A stretch of DNA of 42,912 bases from Poseidonocella sp. HB161398 (GTDB lineage: Bacteria; Pseudomonadota; Alphaproteobacteria; Rhodobacterales; Rhodobacteraceae). Under the pieces are notes generated by a model that was not told where the DNA came from, searched no databases, and saw only the letters and a program-made list of their open reading frames with translations. The stretch spans positions 1 through 42,912 of the forward strand of contig NZ_VATA01000054.1 of assembly GCF_005870025.1 (NCBI RefSeq), written 5' to 3'. The first letter of the stretch is position 1. Every line of letters starts with the position of its first letter. The position numbers were made by a program, and so were the translations under genes. Positions 1-7,904 of this stretch are shown piece by piece.

Positions 1-105
1 ATTGAAGAGCGTGACCTCGTAGGCATCGGGCGCCAGCGAGAACAGCTCCTCCAGAGCCCGCCCCGACGCCATCCCGGCGCCGATGATCACTAGCTTCTCG
101 GTCAT
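1..105 (-). CDS. NirB-like FAD/NAD(P)H oxidoreductase, N-terminal fragment (runs off left edge)
   Basis: Only the first 35 codons are in the window. They read as the start of a Rossmann fold: strand KLVIIG, then the glycine turn GAGMASG (residues 9-15), then LEELFSLAPDAYEV. This opening is typical of the flavin domain of assimilatory nitrite reductase large subunit (NirB) and of related NAD(P)H-dependent reductases; NirB reduces nitrite to ammonia in the cytoplasm. The ATG overlaps the TGA of the CoA-transferase (ATGA), so the gene is probably translationally coupled to it as the last visible member of the leftward transporter operon. Thirty-five residues cannot separate NirB from rubredoxin- or ferredoxin-reductase relatives, and the sirohaem domain is not visible. 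Confidence 0.6.
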   Translation of the reverse strand, partial: MTEKLVIIGAGMASGRALEELFSLAPDAYEVTLFN

Positions 106-1556
106 GCCATGGCCTCCGCGCGCCAGGCCGCCGCATGCTGCCCCGGCGCGGGCGGCGGCGAGGCCCAGCGGCAGGGCGTCTGCGCCATCCCGAGCGCCGG
201 AGACAGGGTGCGCAGATCGCCCCAGGGCGTGCCCGGCACCTCGGTCATCCAGGCCACGGCCTCTGCGGCGGAGGGCGCGCCCGCCGCCCCGGCGAAGCCC
301 TCTGTGCGGCCGCGCCGCAGCAGGAACATCGCCGCCTGGCAGAGCGAGACCTGCACCCGGTAGCTGCCGCCCTCGCGCGCGCGCCGCGCCAGGGCCAGCA
401 TCGTGCCATAGGCCGCCAGGTAGCCCGCGAGGAAGTCGCAGACGAAGACCGGCATCAGCTGCGGATGGCCCGCGCCGCTGCCCTGCCCGTGCACATGGGC
501 CAGCCCGGTCACCGCCTGCGCCACCTGGTCCCAGCCCGCGCGGCCGCCGAAAGGGCCGCCCGAGCCGAAGCAGTTGACCGAGACATGGACGATCCCCGGG
601 CGCAGGGCCGCCAGATCGGCCGTGCCGAAGCCGCGCGCCGCCAGACGGCCGGGGCGGTAGCCCTCGAGGAAGACATCGGCGCCGCGGACGAGTTCCTTCA
701 GCCGCGCCGCCTCCTCCGCCCGGCCGAGATCTAGGAAGGCGCTGCGCTTGCCGTGGCTCGTGTCGCGGAAGAAGGCCGGGACCTGCGGCAGATGCGCGGC
801 AGTGACGGCCAGCACCTCGGCGCCATGCTCGGCCAGGGCGAGCCCGGCGGTCGGCCCGGCGATGATCCGCGTCAGGTCGAGCACCCGCAGGCCGCCGAGC
901 GGCGCGGCGGCAGGCGGCAGCGGCTCGGGCGCGCTTTCGGCGATCTTCTCCACCTCGACGACCGGGCGCGCGGCCAGATAGGCGCCCTGCGGATGGGCCA
1001 GCCAGTCTTCCGGCGAGCGGACCATGCCGCCGCAGCCATGGACCGCGGCGACGCTGTCCTCCAGCTCCGCCGCGCCGCGCCCGGCAATGGCGGCCGAGAG
1101 GCTCTCCACCGTGCTGTCGCAGCCGAGCACGCCGAGCACCCGCGCCTCCAGATGCGGCAGGTTGGTATGGGGCAGGAACCAGCCGCCCCCGGCCGCGGGC
1201 CAGCACTGGGTCATCTCGATCATGTGGGCGATCTCGGGCGCGGCGGGGATGCCGTGATAGCCCCCGTCGGGCCTGCGCCGCTGGGTCAGCGAGGTGCCGT
1301 AGAGCGAGCAGGCGGCGGCATGGCGGCAATCGACGGAGATCTGCTGGCGCGGATGTCCGCGCAGCGCCCAGAGGTCATTGGCGGCGACGCCGCGCGCGGC
1401 CAGCGCCAGCGCGGTCGCCTCGCCGATCCTGAGCGGCGTCGGATAGAACGGATCGCCCCCCGTCAGCGCCAACTCGCCCTCCGCCAGCGGCGCGCCGCCG
1501 CGGATCGCCATGAGTTCGTCGAACCCGGTTGTCATATGCGGTTCCGTGAGGCCCAT
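102..1556 (-). CDS. Class III (CaiB/BaiF) CoA-transferase with displaced N-terminal half
   Basis: A 484-residue protein of the CaiB/BaiF acyl-CoA transferase family, which moves CoA between organic acids in the cytoplasm. The usual family start (GLRVLDLTRIIAGPTAG) appears only at residues 222-238. It is followed by EGYRPG (298-303), a SVNCFGSGGPFGGRAGWD segment (326-343) and the expected catalytic aspartate in VCDFLAG (D374). The first 200 residues contain a segment resembling the family's C-terminal part (SPEDWLAHPQ, about 181-190, then PVVEVEK), so the order of parts looks permuted. The ATG at 1556 is preceded by GGGAG seven to eight bases upstream; an alternative ATG lies at residue 8. It sits downstream of the ABC genes, so the imported substrate may be an acid activated by this enzyme. 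The substrate cannot be read from the sequence. Confidence 0.85.
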   Translation of the reverse strand: MGLTEPHMTTGFDELMAIRGGAPLAEGELALTGGDPFYPTPLRIGEATALALAARGVAANDLWALRGHPRQQISVDCRHAAACSLYGTSLTQRRRPDGGYHGIPAAPEIAHMIEMTQCWPAAGGGWFLPHTNLPHLEARVLGVLGCDSTVESLSAAIAGRGAAELEDSVAAVHGCGGMVRSPEDWLAHPQGAYLAARPVVEVEKIAESAPEPLPPAAAPLGGLRVLDLTRIIAGPTAGLALAEHGAEVLAVTAAHLPQVPAFFRDTSHGKRSAFLDLGRAEEAARLKELVRGADVFLEGYRPGRLAARGFGTADLAALRPGIVHVSVNCFGSGGPFGGRAGWDQVAQAVTGLAHVHGQGSGAGHPQLMPVFVCDFLAGYLAAYGTMLALARRAREGGSYRVQVSLCQAAMFLLRRGRTEGFAGAAGAPSAAEAVAWMTEVPGTPWGDLRTLSPALGMAQTPCRWASPPPAPGQHAAAWRAEAMA

Positions 1557-1600
1557 CGGGCTGCTCCCAAGTCATGTTGATTGCGGACGGGGCCGGGCTG

Positions 1601-1632
1601 CCGCCCCCGCCTGGGCCCCGTCGCGGGGGCGG
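1601..1632. other. Strong GC hairpin inside the liv/CoA-transferase operon
   Basis: CCGCCCCCGC (1601-1610) and GCGGGGGCGG (1623-1632) are perfect 10-bp inverted arms around a 12-nt loop. They lie in the 98-bp gap between the livF stop and the CoA-transferase start. A second perfect palindrome, CTTGCCGGCAAG, follows at 1635-1646. No T-run follows on the transcribed (minus) strand, so this is not a standard intrinsic terminator. It may stabilise the upstream transporter mRNA or reduce read-through into the CoA-transferase gene. Confidence 0.45.
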
Positions 1633-1654
1633 TCCTTGCCGGCAAGAGGCGCGC

Positions 1655-2356
1655 TCAGACGCCCAGATAGGCCTCGCGGAAGCGCGGATCGCGGGTGATC
1701 TGCGCCATCGGCCCGGCCAGCGCCACGCGGCCCTCCTCCAGCAGCAGCCCCTCGCGGATCGCGGGCAGGTCGGCGGGCAGGTTCTGCTCGACCAGGAGAA
1801 CCGAGATGCCGGTCTTGAGGATCCGCGAGATCGCGGCATGGACCTCGCGCACCATCAAGGGCGCCAGCCCGTGGCTGGGCTCGTCGAGCAGGAGCAGCGA
1901 GGGCCGCAGCATCAGCGCGCGGCAGATGGCAACCATCTGCTGCTCGCCGCCCGAGAGCGATCCCGCCATCTGCAGCCGCCGTTCGCGCAGCCGCGGAAAG
2001 AGGTGGTAGCATTCGTCGAGATCGGACTGCGCCACCTGGCGGCGGCGGGTCCAGGCGCCGCAGAGCAGGTTCTCCTCCACCGCCATGCCGCCGAAGACAT
2101 GCCGCCCCTCCGGCACCTGGGCGATGCCGAGGGCGGCGCGGGCATGGGCGGGCAGGCCCGAGATCTCCTCGCCGCGGAAGCGGATCCGCCCCGAGACATG
2201 CGGAAGCTGGCCGCTGATCGCCCGCAGGAGCGAGGTCTTCCCGGCCGTGTTCGGCCCGAAGACCGCCAGCGCGGCGCCCTCGGCCAGCTCCAGCGACACG
2301 CCCGACAGCACCGGGCGCGGGCCGTAGCCGCCGGTCAGATCCTCAATGCAGAGCAT
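1655..2356 (-). CDS. livF: Branched-chain-type ABC transporter ATP-binding protein LivF
   Basis: A 233-residue ATPase of the hydrophobic amino-acid (HAAT) importer class. Walker A is GPNTAGKT (34-41), a small departure from the common GANGAGKT; the signature is LSGGEQQM; Walker B is LLLLDEP followed by SHGLAP; and the switch histidine position reads VEQN, as is normal for LivF. It pairs with LivG to power the LivH/LivM channel. Its start overlaps the livG stop by 14 bp, and the order H-M-G-F is canonical. The substrate class may be branched-chain amino acids, amides, urea or aromatic and other organic acids; the adjacent CoA-transferase favours an acid. Confidence 0.95.
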   Translation of the reverse strand: MLCIEDLTGGYGPRPVLSGVSLELAEGAALAVFGPNTAGKTSLLRAISGQLPHVSGRIRFRGEEISGLPAHARAALGIAQVPEGRHVFGGMAVEENLLCGAWTRRRQVAQSDLDECYHLFPRLRERRLQMAGSLSGGEQQMVAICRALMLRPSLLLLDEPSHGLAPLMVREVHAAISRILKTGISVLLVEQNLPADLPAIREGLLLEEGRVALAGPMAQITRDPRFREAYLGV

Positions 2357-3071
2357 GGTCTTCTCCCAGATAGGCCGACAGCACCAGCGGATCGCGGGAC
2401 ACCTCGGCGGGGGTGCCGTCGGCGATCAGCTCGCCGAAATTCAGCACCAGGATGCGTTCGCAGAGGCCCATGATGGCGCGCATGTGGTGCTCGACGATGA
2501 CGAAGCTGATGCCCTCGCGGGCGCGCAGGTCGCGGATCTGGGCGATCACCGCCTCCATCTCCTGCGGCGTCAGCGCCGCCATCACCTCGTCGAGGAGCAG
2601 CACCTTCGGCCGCGTCGCCAGCGCCCGGGCGATCTCGGCCAGCGCCTTTTCCGGGAAGGTCAGGTCGCCCACCGCGGCGCGGCGGCGATGCGCCAGCCCG
2701 ACCCGCGCCAGGCAGTCCGCGGCCCGCTCGCGCGCCTCGGCCAGGCTGCCATGGACCACCCCCGGCACGACGATGTTGTCGATCAGCGGCATCGAGTCGA
2801 AAAGCGCGGTGTTCTGGAAGGTCTTGGTCATCCCGGCGCGCACGATCCGGTTCGGCGCCGCGCCGGTCATGTCCTGCCCAGAGAGCCGCACCCGGCCGGT
2901 GGCGGGCTTCACGAGCCCCACGAGCGTCGAGAAGAGCGTCGTCTTGCCCGCGCCGTTCGGTCCGATCAGCCCGGCGATCTCGCCCGCGCCGAGGCCGAAA
3001 GTGACCCCCGAGAGCGCGCGCAATCCGCCGAAGGAGACGCCGAGATCCTCGGCCTTGAGTAGCTCAGGCAT
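2343..3071 (-). CDS. livG: Branched-chain-type ABC transporter ATP-binding protein LivG
   Basis: A 242-residue ATPase partner of LivF. Walker A is GPNGAGKT (37-44) and Walker B is VLLLDEVMAALTPQE, the DEVMA form usual in LivG. The switch region is VEHHM and the C-terminal tail DGTPAEV is typical. The ABC signature is unusual: the normal LSxGQ/E stretch reads LTFPEKALAEIARAL, without the SGG core. This resembles LivG branches in which the signature is degenerate. The gene overlaps livM by 8 bp upstream and livF by 14 bp downstream, indicating tight co-translation. Confidence 0.95.
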   Translation of the reverse strand: MPELLKAEDLGVSFGGLRALSGVTFGLGAGEIAGLIGPNGAGKTTLFSTLVGLVKPATGRVRLSGQDMTGAAPNRIVRAGMTKTFQNTALFDSMPLIDNIVVPGVVHGSLAEARERAADCLARVGLAHRRRAAVGDLTFPEKALAEIARALATRPKVLLLDEVMAALTPQEMEAVIAQIRDLRAREGISFVIVEHHMRAIMGLCERILVLNFGELIADGTPAEVSRDPLVLSAYLGEDHALH

Positions 3072-4050
3072 TGCGTTTCCTCCATTTGAGCCAGCCCGGA
3101 CGGACCCCCCCGGGCGCGGGCAGCAGCGACACGATCCCCGCCGGGCGCCACAGCACCGTGGCGATCAGCAGGCTGCCGACCAGCAAGGGCGTCACCCCCG
3201 GCGGCAGCGCCGAGAAGCGGCTGCGCGCGGTCTCCTCGAGCACGACCAGCACGACGGCGCCCCAGAGCGGCCCCGAAAGCGTCGCCAGGCCGCCGATGAT
3301 CGCCACCAGCGCCATGCGCACCGAGATCGAGAGCGGGCTGAAGATGCTGTCGGGATCGAAGAAGTACATGAACTGCGCGAAGACCGTGCCGCAGAGCGCC
3401 GAGAGCGCGGCCGAGATGGCGAAGCCCGCGATCTTGACCCGGACGGCGGAGACCCCCGAGAGCTCGGCGGCGTCCTCGTTCTCGCGGATCGCCCGCAGCA
3501 TGTAGCCCAGCCGGCTGCGCGAGATCAGCGCGAAGAGGCCGAAGACCAGGGCGAAGAGCGCGCCGATCACCGGCAGGTAGCCGCCGCTCTGCGAGAACTG
3601 CATCATCGCCGGGGAGTTGCCCATGTAGGGCACCGAGATGCCCTGCGGCCCGCCGGTGATGCCGATGCTGTTGGCGATGACGCGGCAGGCCTCGGCGAAG
3701 GCCAGCGTGGCGAGCGCCAGGTAGTGCCCGCGCAGCCGCACCGTCGGCAGCGCCAGCAGCATCGCCGCCGCCACCGCCAGGACCATGCCGATCCACATGC
3801 CGATCCAGGGGCTCAGCCCGGCCTCGACCTGCAGGATGGTCGAGGCATAGGCGCCGATCCCGAAGAAGGCCGCATGGCCCAGCGAGATCTGCGCGGCCAG
3901 CCCGCCCATGATGTTCCAGCTCTGCGCCATCGCCGCCGTCAGGAAGACCAGGCAGAGGATGCGCATCGCGTAGCCGCCCGGATCGAGCGCCAGCCCCGCC
4001 GCCGCCAGCACCGCCAGCGCGCAGAGGATGAAGGTGAGGTCGCGTTTCAT
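3064..4050 (-). CDS. livM: Branched-chain-type ABC transporter permease LivM
   Basis: A 328-residue inner-membrane permease with many hydrophobic helices. It carries the LivM hallmark SWNIMGGLAAQISLGHAAFFGIGAY near residues 44-68 and the cytoplasmic coupling loop SRLGYMLRAIRENEDAAELSG. The reading frame stays open far upstream, but the ATG at 4050 is chosen because it gives a normal LivM N-terminus (MKRDLTFIL) and overlaps the livH stop as ATGA. It forms the channel heterodimer with LivH. Confidence 0.95.
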   Translation of the reverse strand: MKRDLTFILCALAVLAAAGLALDPGGYAMRILCLVFLTAAMAQSWNIMGGLAAQISLGHAAFFGIGAYASTILQVEAGLSPWIGMWIGMVLAVAAAMLLALPTVRLRGHYLALATLAFAEACRVIANSIGITGGPQGISVPYMGNSPAMMQFSQSGGYLPVIGALFALVFGLFALISRSRLGYMLRAIRENEDAAELSGVSAVRVKIAGFAISAALSALCGTVFAQFMYFFDPDSIFSPLSISVRMALVAIIGGLATLSGPLWGAVVLVVLEETARSRFSALPPGVTPLLVGSLLIATVLWRPAGIVSLLPAPGGVRPGWLKWRKRNA

Positions 4051-4925
4051 GCCCGCTTGCCTCCGAGAAGCCCGTTCGGGCGGAAATAGAGCAGTGCCAG
4101 GAACAGCACGAAGAGCGTCAGGTTCTGCATCTGGATCGGCGCGTAGAGCCCGCTGAGCGACTGGATCACCCCCGCCGCCAGCCCGCCGGCCAGCGCGCCC
4201 GCGGCATTGCCGAGCCCGCCCAGCACCACCACCAGGAACATGATGACCACGTATTGCGCCCCCGCCGTCGGCGAGACGCTGGAATAGGGCAGGATCACGC
4301 CGCCGCCGAAGGCCGACATGCCGGTGCCGATGCCGAAGGCCGCCATGTGGACCAGCCGCGTGTTGATGCCGCTCAGCTCGGCCGCCATCCGGTCCTGCGC
4401 GGTGGCGCGGATCGCGCGGCCCAGCCAGCTGCGCATCATCACCAGCCACATCAGCCCCGCGCCCAGAAGCGCGGCGACGAAGGCGTAGAGATAGGGCGCC
4501 GAGACGAAGAGCGGCCCCAGCCGGTAGGCGGTGGTCTGGTAGGGCGTCAGCACCGAGCGGTAGTCGCTGCCGAAGAGCAGGAGCGCGCCGTTCTCCAGCA
4601 CCATCATCAGCCCGACGGTCAGGAAGATCTGCGCCGCGCCGGTGGATTTCATTACCGGCCGGATCAGGCTGGCTTCCACCGCCGCGCCGAGCGCGAAGCC
4701 CGCGGCAAAGGAGATCACCGCGCCGAGAAGCGGGTCGATCCCCAGCGCGTGCCACAGGAACCAGGCGACATACATGCCGATCATGGTGAATTCCGCCTGG
4801 GCGAAATTGACCACGTTCAGCGTGCCGAAGATGAGCGTCAGGCCGATGGCGATCACGCCATAGACCCCGCCCAGGAGCAGGCCGTCGAGCACGGCCTGCA
4901 GGAACTGGAGGAGTTCGGGAAGCAC
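4047..4925 (-). CDS. livH: Branched-chain-type ABC transporter permease LivH
   Basis: A 292-residue inner-membrane permease. The family fingerprint GLLLGGVYGVIAIGLTLIFG lies near residues 15-34, followed by TLNVVNFAQAEFTMIG. The coupling loop SWLGRAIRATAQDRMAAELSGI and a C-terminal YFRPNGLLGG are typical of LivH. It starts 10 bp after the binding-protein stop and ends inside the livM start codon. It forms the membrane channel with LivM. Nothing looks broken. Confidence 0.95.
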   Translation of the reverse strand: MLPELLQFLQAVLDGLLLGGVYGVIAIGLTLIFGTLNVVNFAQAEFTMIGMYVAWFLWHALGIDPLLGAVISFAAGFALGAAVEASLIRPVMKSTGAAQIFLTVGLMMVLENGALLLFGSDYRSVLTPYQTTAYRLGPLFVSAPYLYAFVAALLGAGLMWLVMMRSWLGRAIRATAQDRMAAELSGINTRLVHMAAFGIGTGMSAFGGGVILPYSSVSPTAGAQYVVIMFLVVVLGGLGNAAGALAGGLAAGVIQSLSGLYAPIQMQNLTLFVLFLALLYFRPNGLLGGKRA

Positions 4926-4935
4926 GGTCCGGTCC

Positions 4936-6144
4936 TCACTCGCCCAGTTCGGCCGGGCCGCGGGCCAGCTCCGGCGGATAGACCGTCACCAGATCCTCGC
5001 CCTGCCACTGCACGAAGACCGGCACCGCCTTGACGTTCAGCCCGGTGCCGTCGAATTCCGGACAGCCGCCGGGCATGCCCGCCACGAAGCCCTCGCAGTA
5101 GTCGTTCGCCGCGATCTCGTCGCGGATCGCCTGCGGATCGGTGGTCCCGGCATCCGAGATCGCGTCGGCCATCAGCTCCAGCGCGGCGGCATAGCTCTGC
5201 GCCTCCTGGGTCATGAATTCGCCATAGGTGTCGAAATAGGCCTCGGCCTCTTCCGGCACGAGGTCGTAATTCGTCGGAGAGATGGAGAAGACGCCCTCGG
5301 CCAGATCGCCCAGCCCGCGCTGGAAGTCGGGGATCACGTAGCCCGCCGCGCCGCCGATCGTCGGCATGTCGAGCCCCTGCTGGCGCATGCCGCGGATGAT
5401 CATCAGGCTGTCATTGAGATAGGAGACCGGGAAGACCAGATCGGGCGCGGCCGCGCGCAGCCGGTTCACCAGCGGGGTGACATCGGTGATGCCCAGCGGA
5501 TAGGCCTCGTCGACCACGACCTCCACCCCGGCGGCCTCGGCCGCGGCGCGCAGCCCCGCCGCCTGCGAGGTGCCGTAGGCGGTGTCCTCGTAGAGGATCG
5601 CCACCTTCTCGACCGGCGCCTCGGGGCGGTCGAGAAGCTCGAGCGCGAAGCCGAACTGCGTCTCGCCGAAGACGCTGCCCGGCGGCGTGATCTGGAAGAT
5701 GTTGCGGTAGCCGCGCCCGGTGATCTTGTCGGAGAAGGCATGGGTGATCCAGGGAACGCCCGCCCGCTCGGTCACTTCGGAGCCGGCGATGGTGATCGAG
5801 CTGACGAAGGAGCCGATCACGCCGACGACCTTGTCCTGCATCACCAGCCGCTGCACCGCCGAGCCGGCCGCGTTCGGGGTGGGCACATCGGCATAGACCA
5901 GTTCCAGCCGGGCGCCGCCCAGCCCCTTGATCCCGCCCGCGGCATTGATGCCCTGCAGCGCCAGCTCGATGCCGTTGCGGCTGGTGGCGCCGAATTTCGC
6001 ATTCGCCCCGCTCAGCGGCAGGACCACGCCGACCTTGACGGTTCCGGGGGTCTCCGCAGCTGCGGCGGCAGCCGCGGCCGCCAGCAGAGGCGCGGAGAGA
6101 AGAAGACGGCGCAGGCGCGCCCGGGGGGAGGAGGTTCCGGTCAT
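4936..6144 (-). CDS. ABC transporter periplasmic substrate-binding protein (Leu/Ile/Val-type)
   Basis: A 402-residue type I periplasmic binding protein, the first gene of the liv-type operon. After a basic N-region (RARLRRLLL) comes an alanine-rich signal sequence with a likely cleavage near residue 28-30 (AAAA|ETPG). The mature start TVKVGVVLPLSG is the family hallmark. An in-frame ATG also occurs at 6150, but the AGGGA ribosome site abuts that codon, while it sits six bases before the ATG at 6144, which I prefer. The protein should define what the importer carries. I see no clear ligand-reading motif for aliphatic amino acids, so amides, urea or aromatic acids remain possible. Confidence 0.9.
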   Translation of the reverse strand: MTGTSSPRARLRRLLLSAPLLAAAAAAAAAETPGTVKVGVVLPLSGANAKFGATSRNGIELALQGINAAGGIKGLGGARLELVYADVPTPNAAGSAVQRLVMQDKVVGVIGSFVSSITIAGSEVTERAGVPWITHAFSDKITGRGYRNIFQITPPGSVFGETQFGFALELLDRPEAPVEKVAILYEDTAYGTSQAAGLRAAAEAAGVEVVVDEAYPLGITDVTPLVNRLRAAAPDLVFPVSYLNDSLMIIRGMRQQGLDMPTIGGAAGYVIPDFQRGLGDLAEGVFSISPTNYDLVPEEAEAYFDTYGEFMTQEAQSYAAALELMADAISDAGTTDPQAIRDEIAANDYCEGFVAGMPGGCPEFDGTGLNVKAVPVFVQWQGEDLVTVYPPELARGPAELGE

Positions 6145-6361
6145 GTGCATTCCCTGTTTCTGGTTCTCCGCCCGCGGCGGCGTCCCGGCCCGGAACCGGC
6201 GGCAGAGACGCGCCCTGCCCGTTCCGCAGCCACGCCAGCCTGTTTTCCGGGCGGTTGCAGGGAAATGTCTAAGGCGGCCCGCCCATCCGCAGAAACGATT
6301 ATGCAAGATGCAAGCGATCTGCTTTTGGAATGGTAGACGGCATGGACGGCGAGGACAGGGC
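6145..6361. promoter_or_regulatory. Divergent promoter region, liv operon / LysR
   Basis: About 217 bp separate the two divergent starts, the normal layout for LysR control. A tandem direct repeat ATGCAAG-ATGCAAG lies at 6301-6314. It overlaps a short inverted repeat AAGC-N5-GCTT at 6312-6324, some 38-60 bp before the LysR ATG. These are candidate LysR contact sites. No strong -35/-10 pair is evident by eye. Confidence 0.4.
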
Positions 6362-7246
6362 ATGGAACTGCGCGACCTGATGATATTCGACACAGTGGCC
6401 GAGCTGGGCGGCGTGACCCGCGCCTCGGGCCAGCTCAACATGGTGCAGTCCAACGTGACCAACCGGATCAAGGCGCTGGAGCATGCGATCGGCACGCAGC
6501 TTTTCGTGCGCAAGCGCACCGGGATGGAGCTGACCGATACCGGCGCGGCGCTGCGCCCCTACGTGTCGCGGATCTCGGCGCTGGTGCGCGAGGCGGAACA
6601 TGTGGTGCGCGATGTCTCGCGCGAGCCATCGGGGACGCTCCGGATCGGCTCGATGGAGACGACGATGGCGATCCGGCTGCCGAAGGTGCTGGTCGCCTAC
6701 CGCGCCCAGTGCCCCAAGGTCGCGCTGGAGATCGGCACCGGCCCGACCCGGCAGATGGTGGAGCAGGTGCTTGACGGGCGGCTCGACTGCGCGCTGGTGG
6801 CCGGGCCGGTCTCGGAGCCCGCGCTCAGCGAGGAAACCGTGCTGCGCGAGGAGCTGGTGATGGTCACCGCCCGCGGCTGGGACACGCTCGAGGCCTATCT
6901 GGCCGCCCATCCCGAGCCCACCGCGCTGATGTTCCGCGAGGGCTGCTCCTACCGCGCGCGCTTCCTGCGGGCGCTGTCGGAATGCGCCATCGGCCAGGCG
7001 CTGCGGATGGAATTCGGCACGCTCGACGGCATTCTCGGCTGCGTCGAATCCGATATCGGCATGTCGATGGTGCCGCGCTCGGTGGCCGAGGCCGCGGCCA
7101 GCCGGCTGAAGATCGACATCCACCGCATGGGCGCCGGGGGCATCTTCGTCGACACGGTGCTGGTGCGCCGCCGCGACGCCTTCGAGACCCGCGCCTTCCG
7201 CGCCTTCCGCGACACGCTGCGCGCCGCCTATCCCGCTCCTGTCTGA
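6362..7246 (+). CDS. LysR-family transcriptional regulator (liv unit)
   Basis: A 294-residue LysR regulator. The winged helix-turn-helix occupies about residues 1-60 (FDTVAELGGVTRASGQLNMVQSNVTNRIKALE), with the conserved ALEHAIGTQLFVRKR following. A substrate-binding periplasmic-like domain fills about 88-294, with TGPTRQMV, RLDCAL, GCSYRARF and MSMVPRS. The open frame extends well upstream, but the ATG at 6362 follows GAGGACAGGG and gives the standard LysR N-terminus. It is divergent from the transporter operon and 24 bp upstream of the GST gene, so it probably controls both. The effector domain is close in motif layout to the LysR at 13517, indicating the same subfamily. Confidence 0.93.
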   Translation: MELRDLMIFDTVAELGGVTRASGQLNMVQSNVTNRIKALEHAIGTQLFVRKRTGMELTDTGAALRPYVSRISALVREAEHVVRDVSREPSGTLRIGSMETTMAIRLPKVLVAYRAQCPKVALEIGTGPTRQMVEQVLDGRLDCALVAGPVSEPALSEETVLREELVMVTARGWDTLEAYLAAHPEPTALMFREGCSYRARFLRALSECAIGQALRMEFGTLDGILGCVESDIGMSMVPRSVAEAAASRLKIDIHRMGAGGIFVDTVLVRRRDAFETRAFRAFRDTLRAAYPAPV

Positions 7247-7270
7247 TCCCGTCCCCGAGGAGGACCGCCG

Positions 7271-7900
7271 ATGACCCTGCCCGACCGCCCGATCAAGCTC
7301 TACTGGCACGAGAAATCCGGCCATGCCCACCGCGCCCAGCTGATGCTGTCGCTGCTCGGCCTGCCCTGCGAGACCATCCGCATCGACCTGGCCGCCCGCG
7401 CGCAGAAGGCGCCGGACTACCTGGCGATCAGCCCCTTCGGGCAGATCCCGGCGATCGAGGATGGCGGCACCGTGCTCTGGGACAGCTGCGCGATCCTGGT
7501 CTACCTGGCCAAGCGCTACGGCGGCGACGGCGGCTGGCTGCCCGAGGATCCCGCCGGGGCGGCGGAGGTGCAGCGCTGGCTCTCGGTCGCGGCCGGTCCG
7601 CTGGCGGCGGGCCCGGCGGCGGCGCGGCGCGCGGTGGTGTTCCTGCGCAGCGGCGGAGACGAGACCGCCAAGGCCGCCGCCCATGCGCTTCTGGAGGTGG
7701 TCGAGGCGGCGCTGGCAGAGCGGGACTATCTGGCCGGCGCGGCCCCCACCATCGCCGATGTGGCGGGCTATACCTATATCGCCCATGCGCCCGAGGGCGG
7801 GGTCAGCCTCGACCCCTATCCGGCGATCCGCGCCTGGCTGGCACGGATCGAGGCGCTGCCGGGCTTCACCCCGATGGCGGCGAGCCCGGTCCCGGCCTGA
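7271..7900 (+). CDS. Glutathione S-transferase family protein
   Basis: A 209-residue cytosolic GST. The N-terminal thioredoxin-fold domain (about 1-83) has KLYWHEKSGHAHR with a possible catalytic serine at 16, the cis-proline motif GQIPAIED and the glutathione-contacting WDSCAI. An all-helical C-terminal domain follows, with the N-capping-like TIADVAGY near residue 160. GSTs conjugate or dehalogenate electrophiles with glutathione, or reduce or isomerise intermediates. It lies 24 bp behind the LysR gene in the same direction. It probably serves the same catabolic unit, perhaps handling a reactive intermediate, but the substrate is unknown. Confidence 0.92.
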   Translation: MTLPDRPIKLYWHEKSGHAHRAQLMLSLLGLPCETIRIDLAARAQKAPDYLAISPFGQIPAIEDGGTVLWDSCAILVYLAKRYGGDGGWLPEDPAGAAEVQRWLSVAAGPLAAGPAAARRAVVFLRSGGDETAKAAAHALLEVVEAALAERDYLAGAAPTIADVAGYTYIAHAPEGGVSLDPYPAIRAWLARIEALPGFTPMAASPVPA

Positions 7901-7904
7901 GCAC

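Noticed and set aside
1601-1632. Rho-independent terminator
   Set aside because: The stem is strong but no T-run follows on the transcribed strand; the same applies to the hairpins at 12226, 36040 and 38662.
2413-4089. A 558-codon plus-strand frame over livG and livM
   Set aside because: Compositional artefact opposite a canonical transporter operon.
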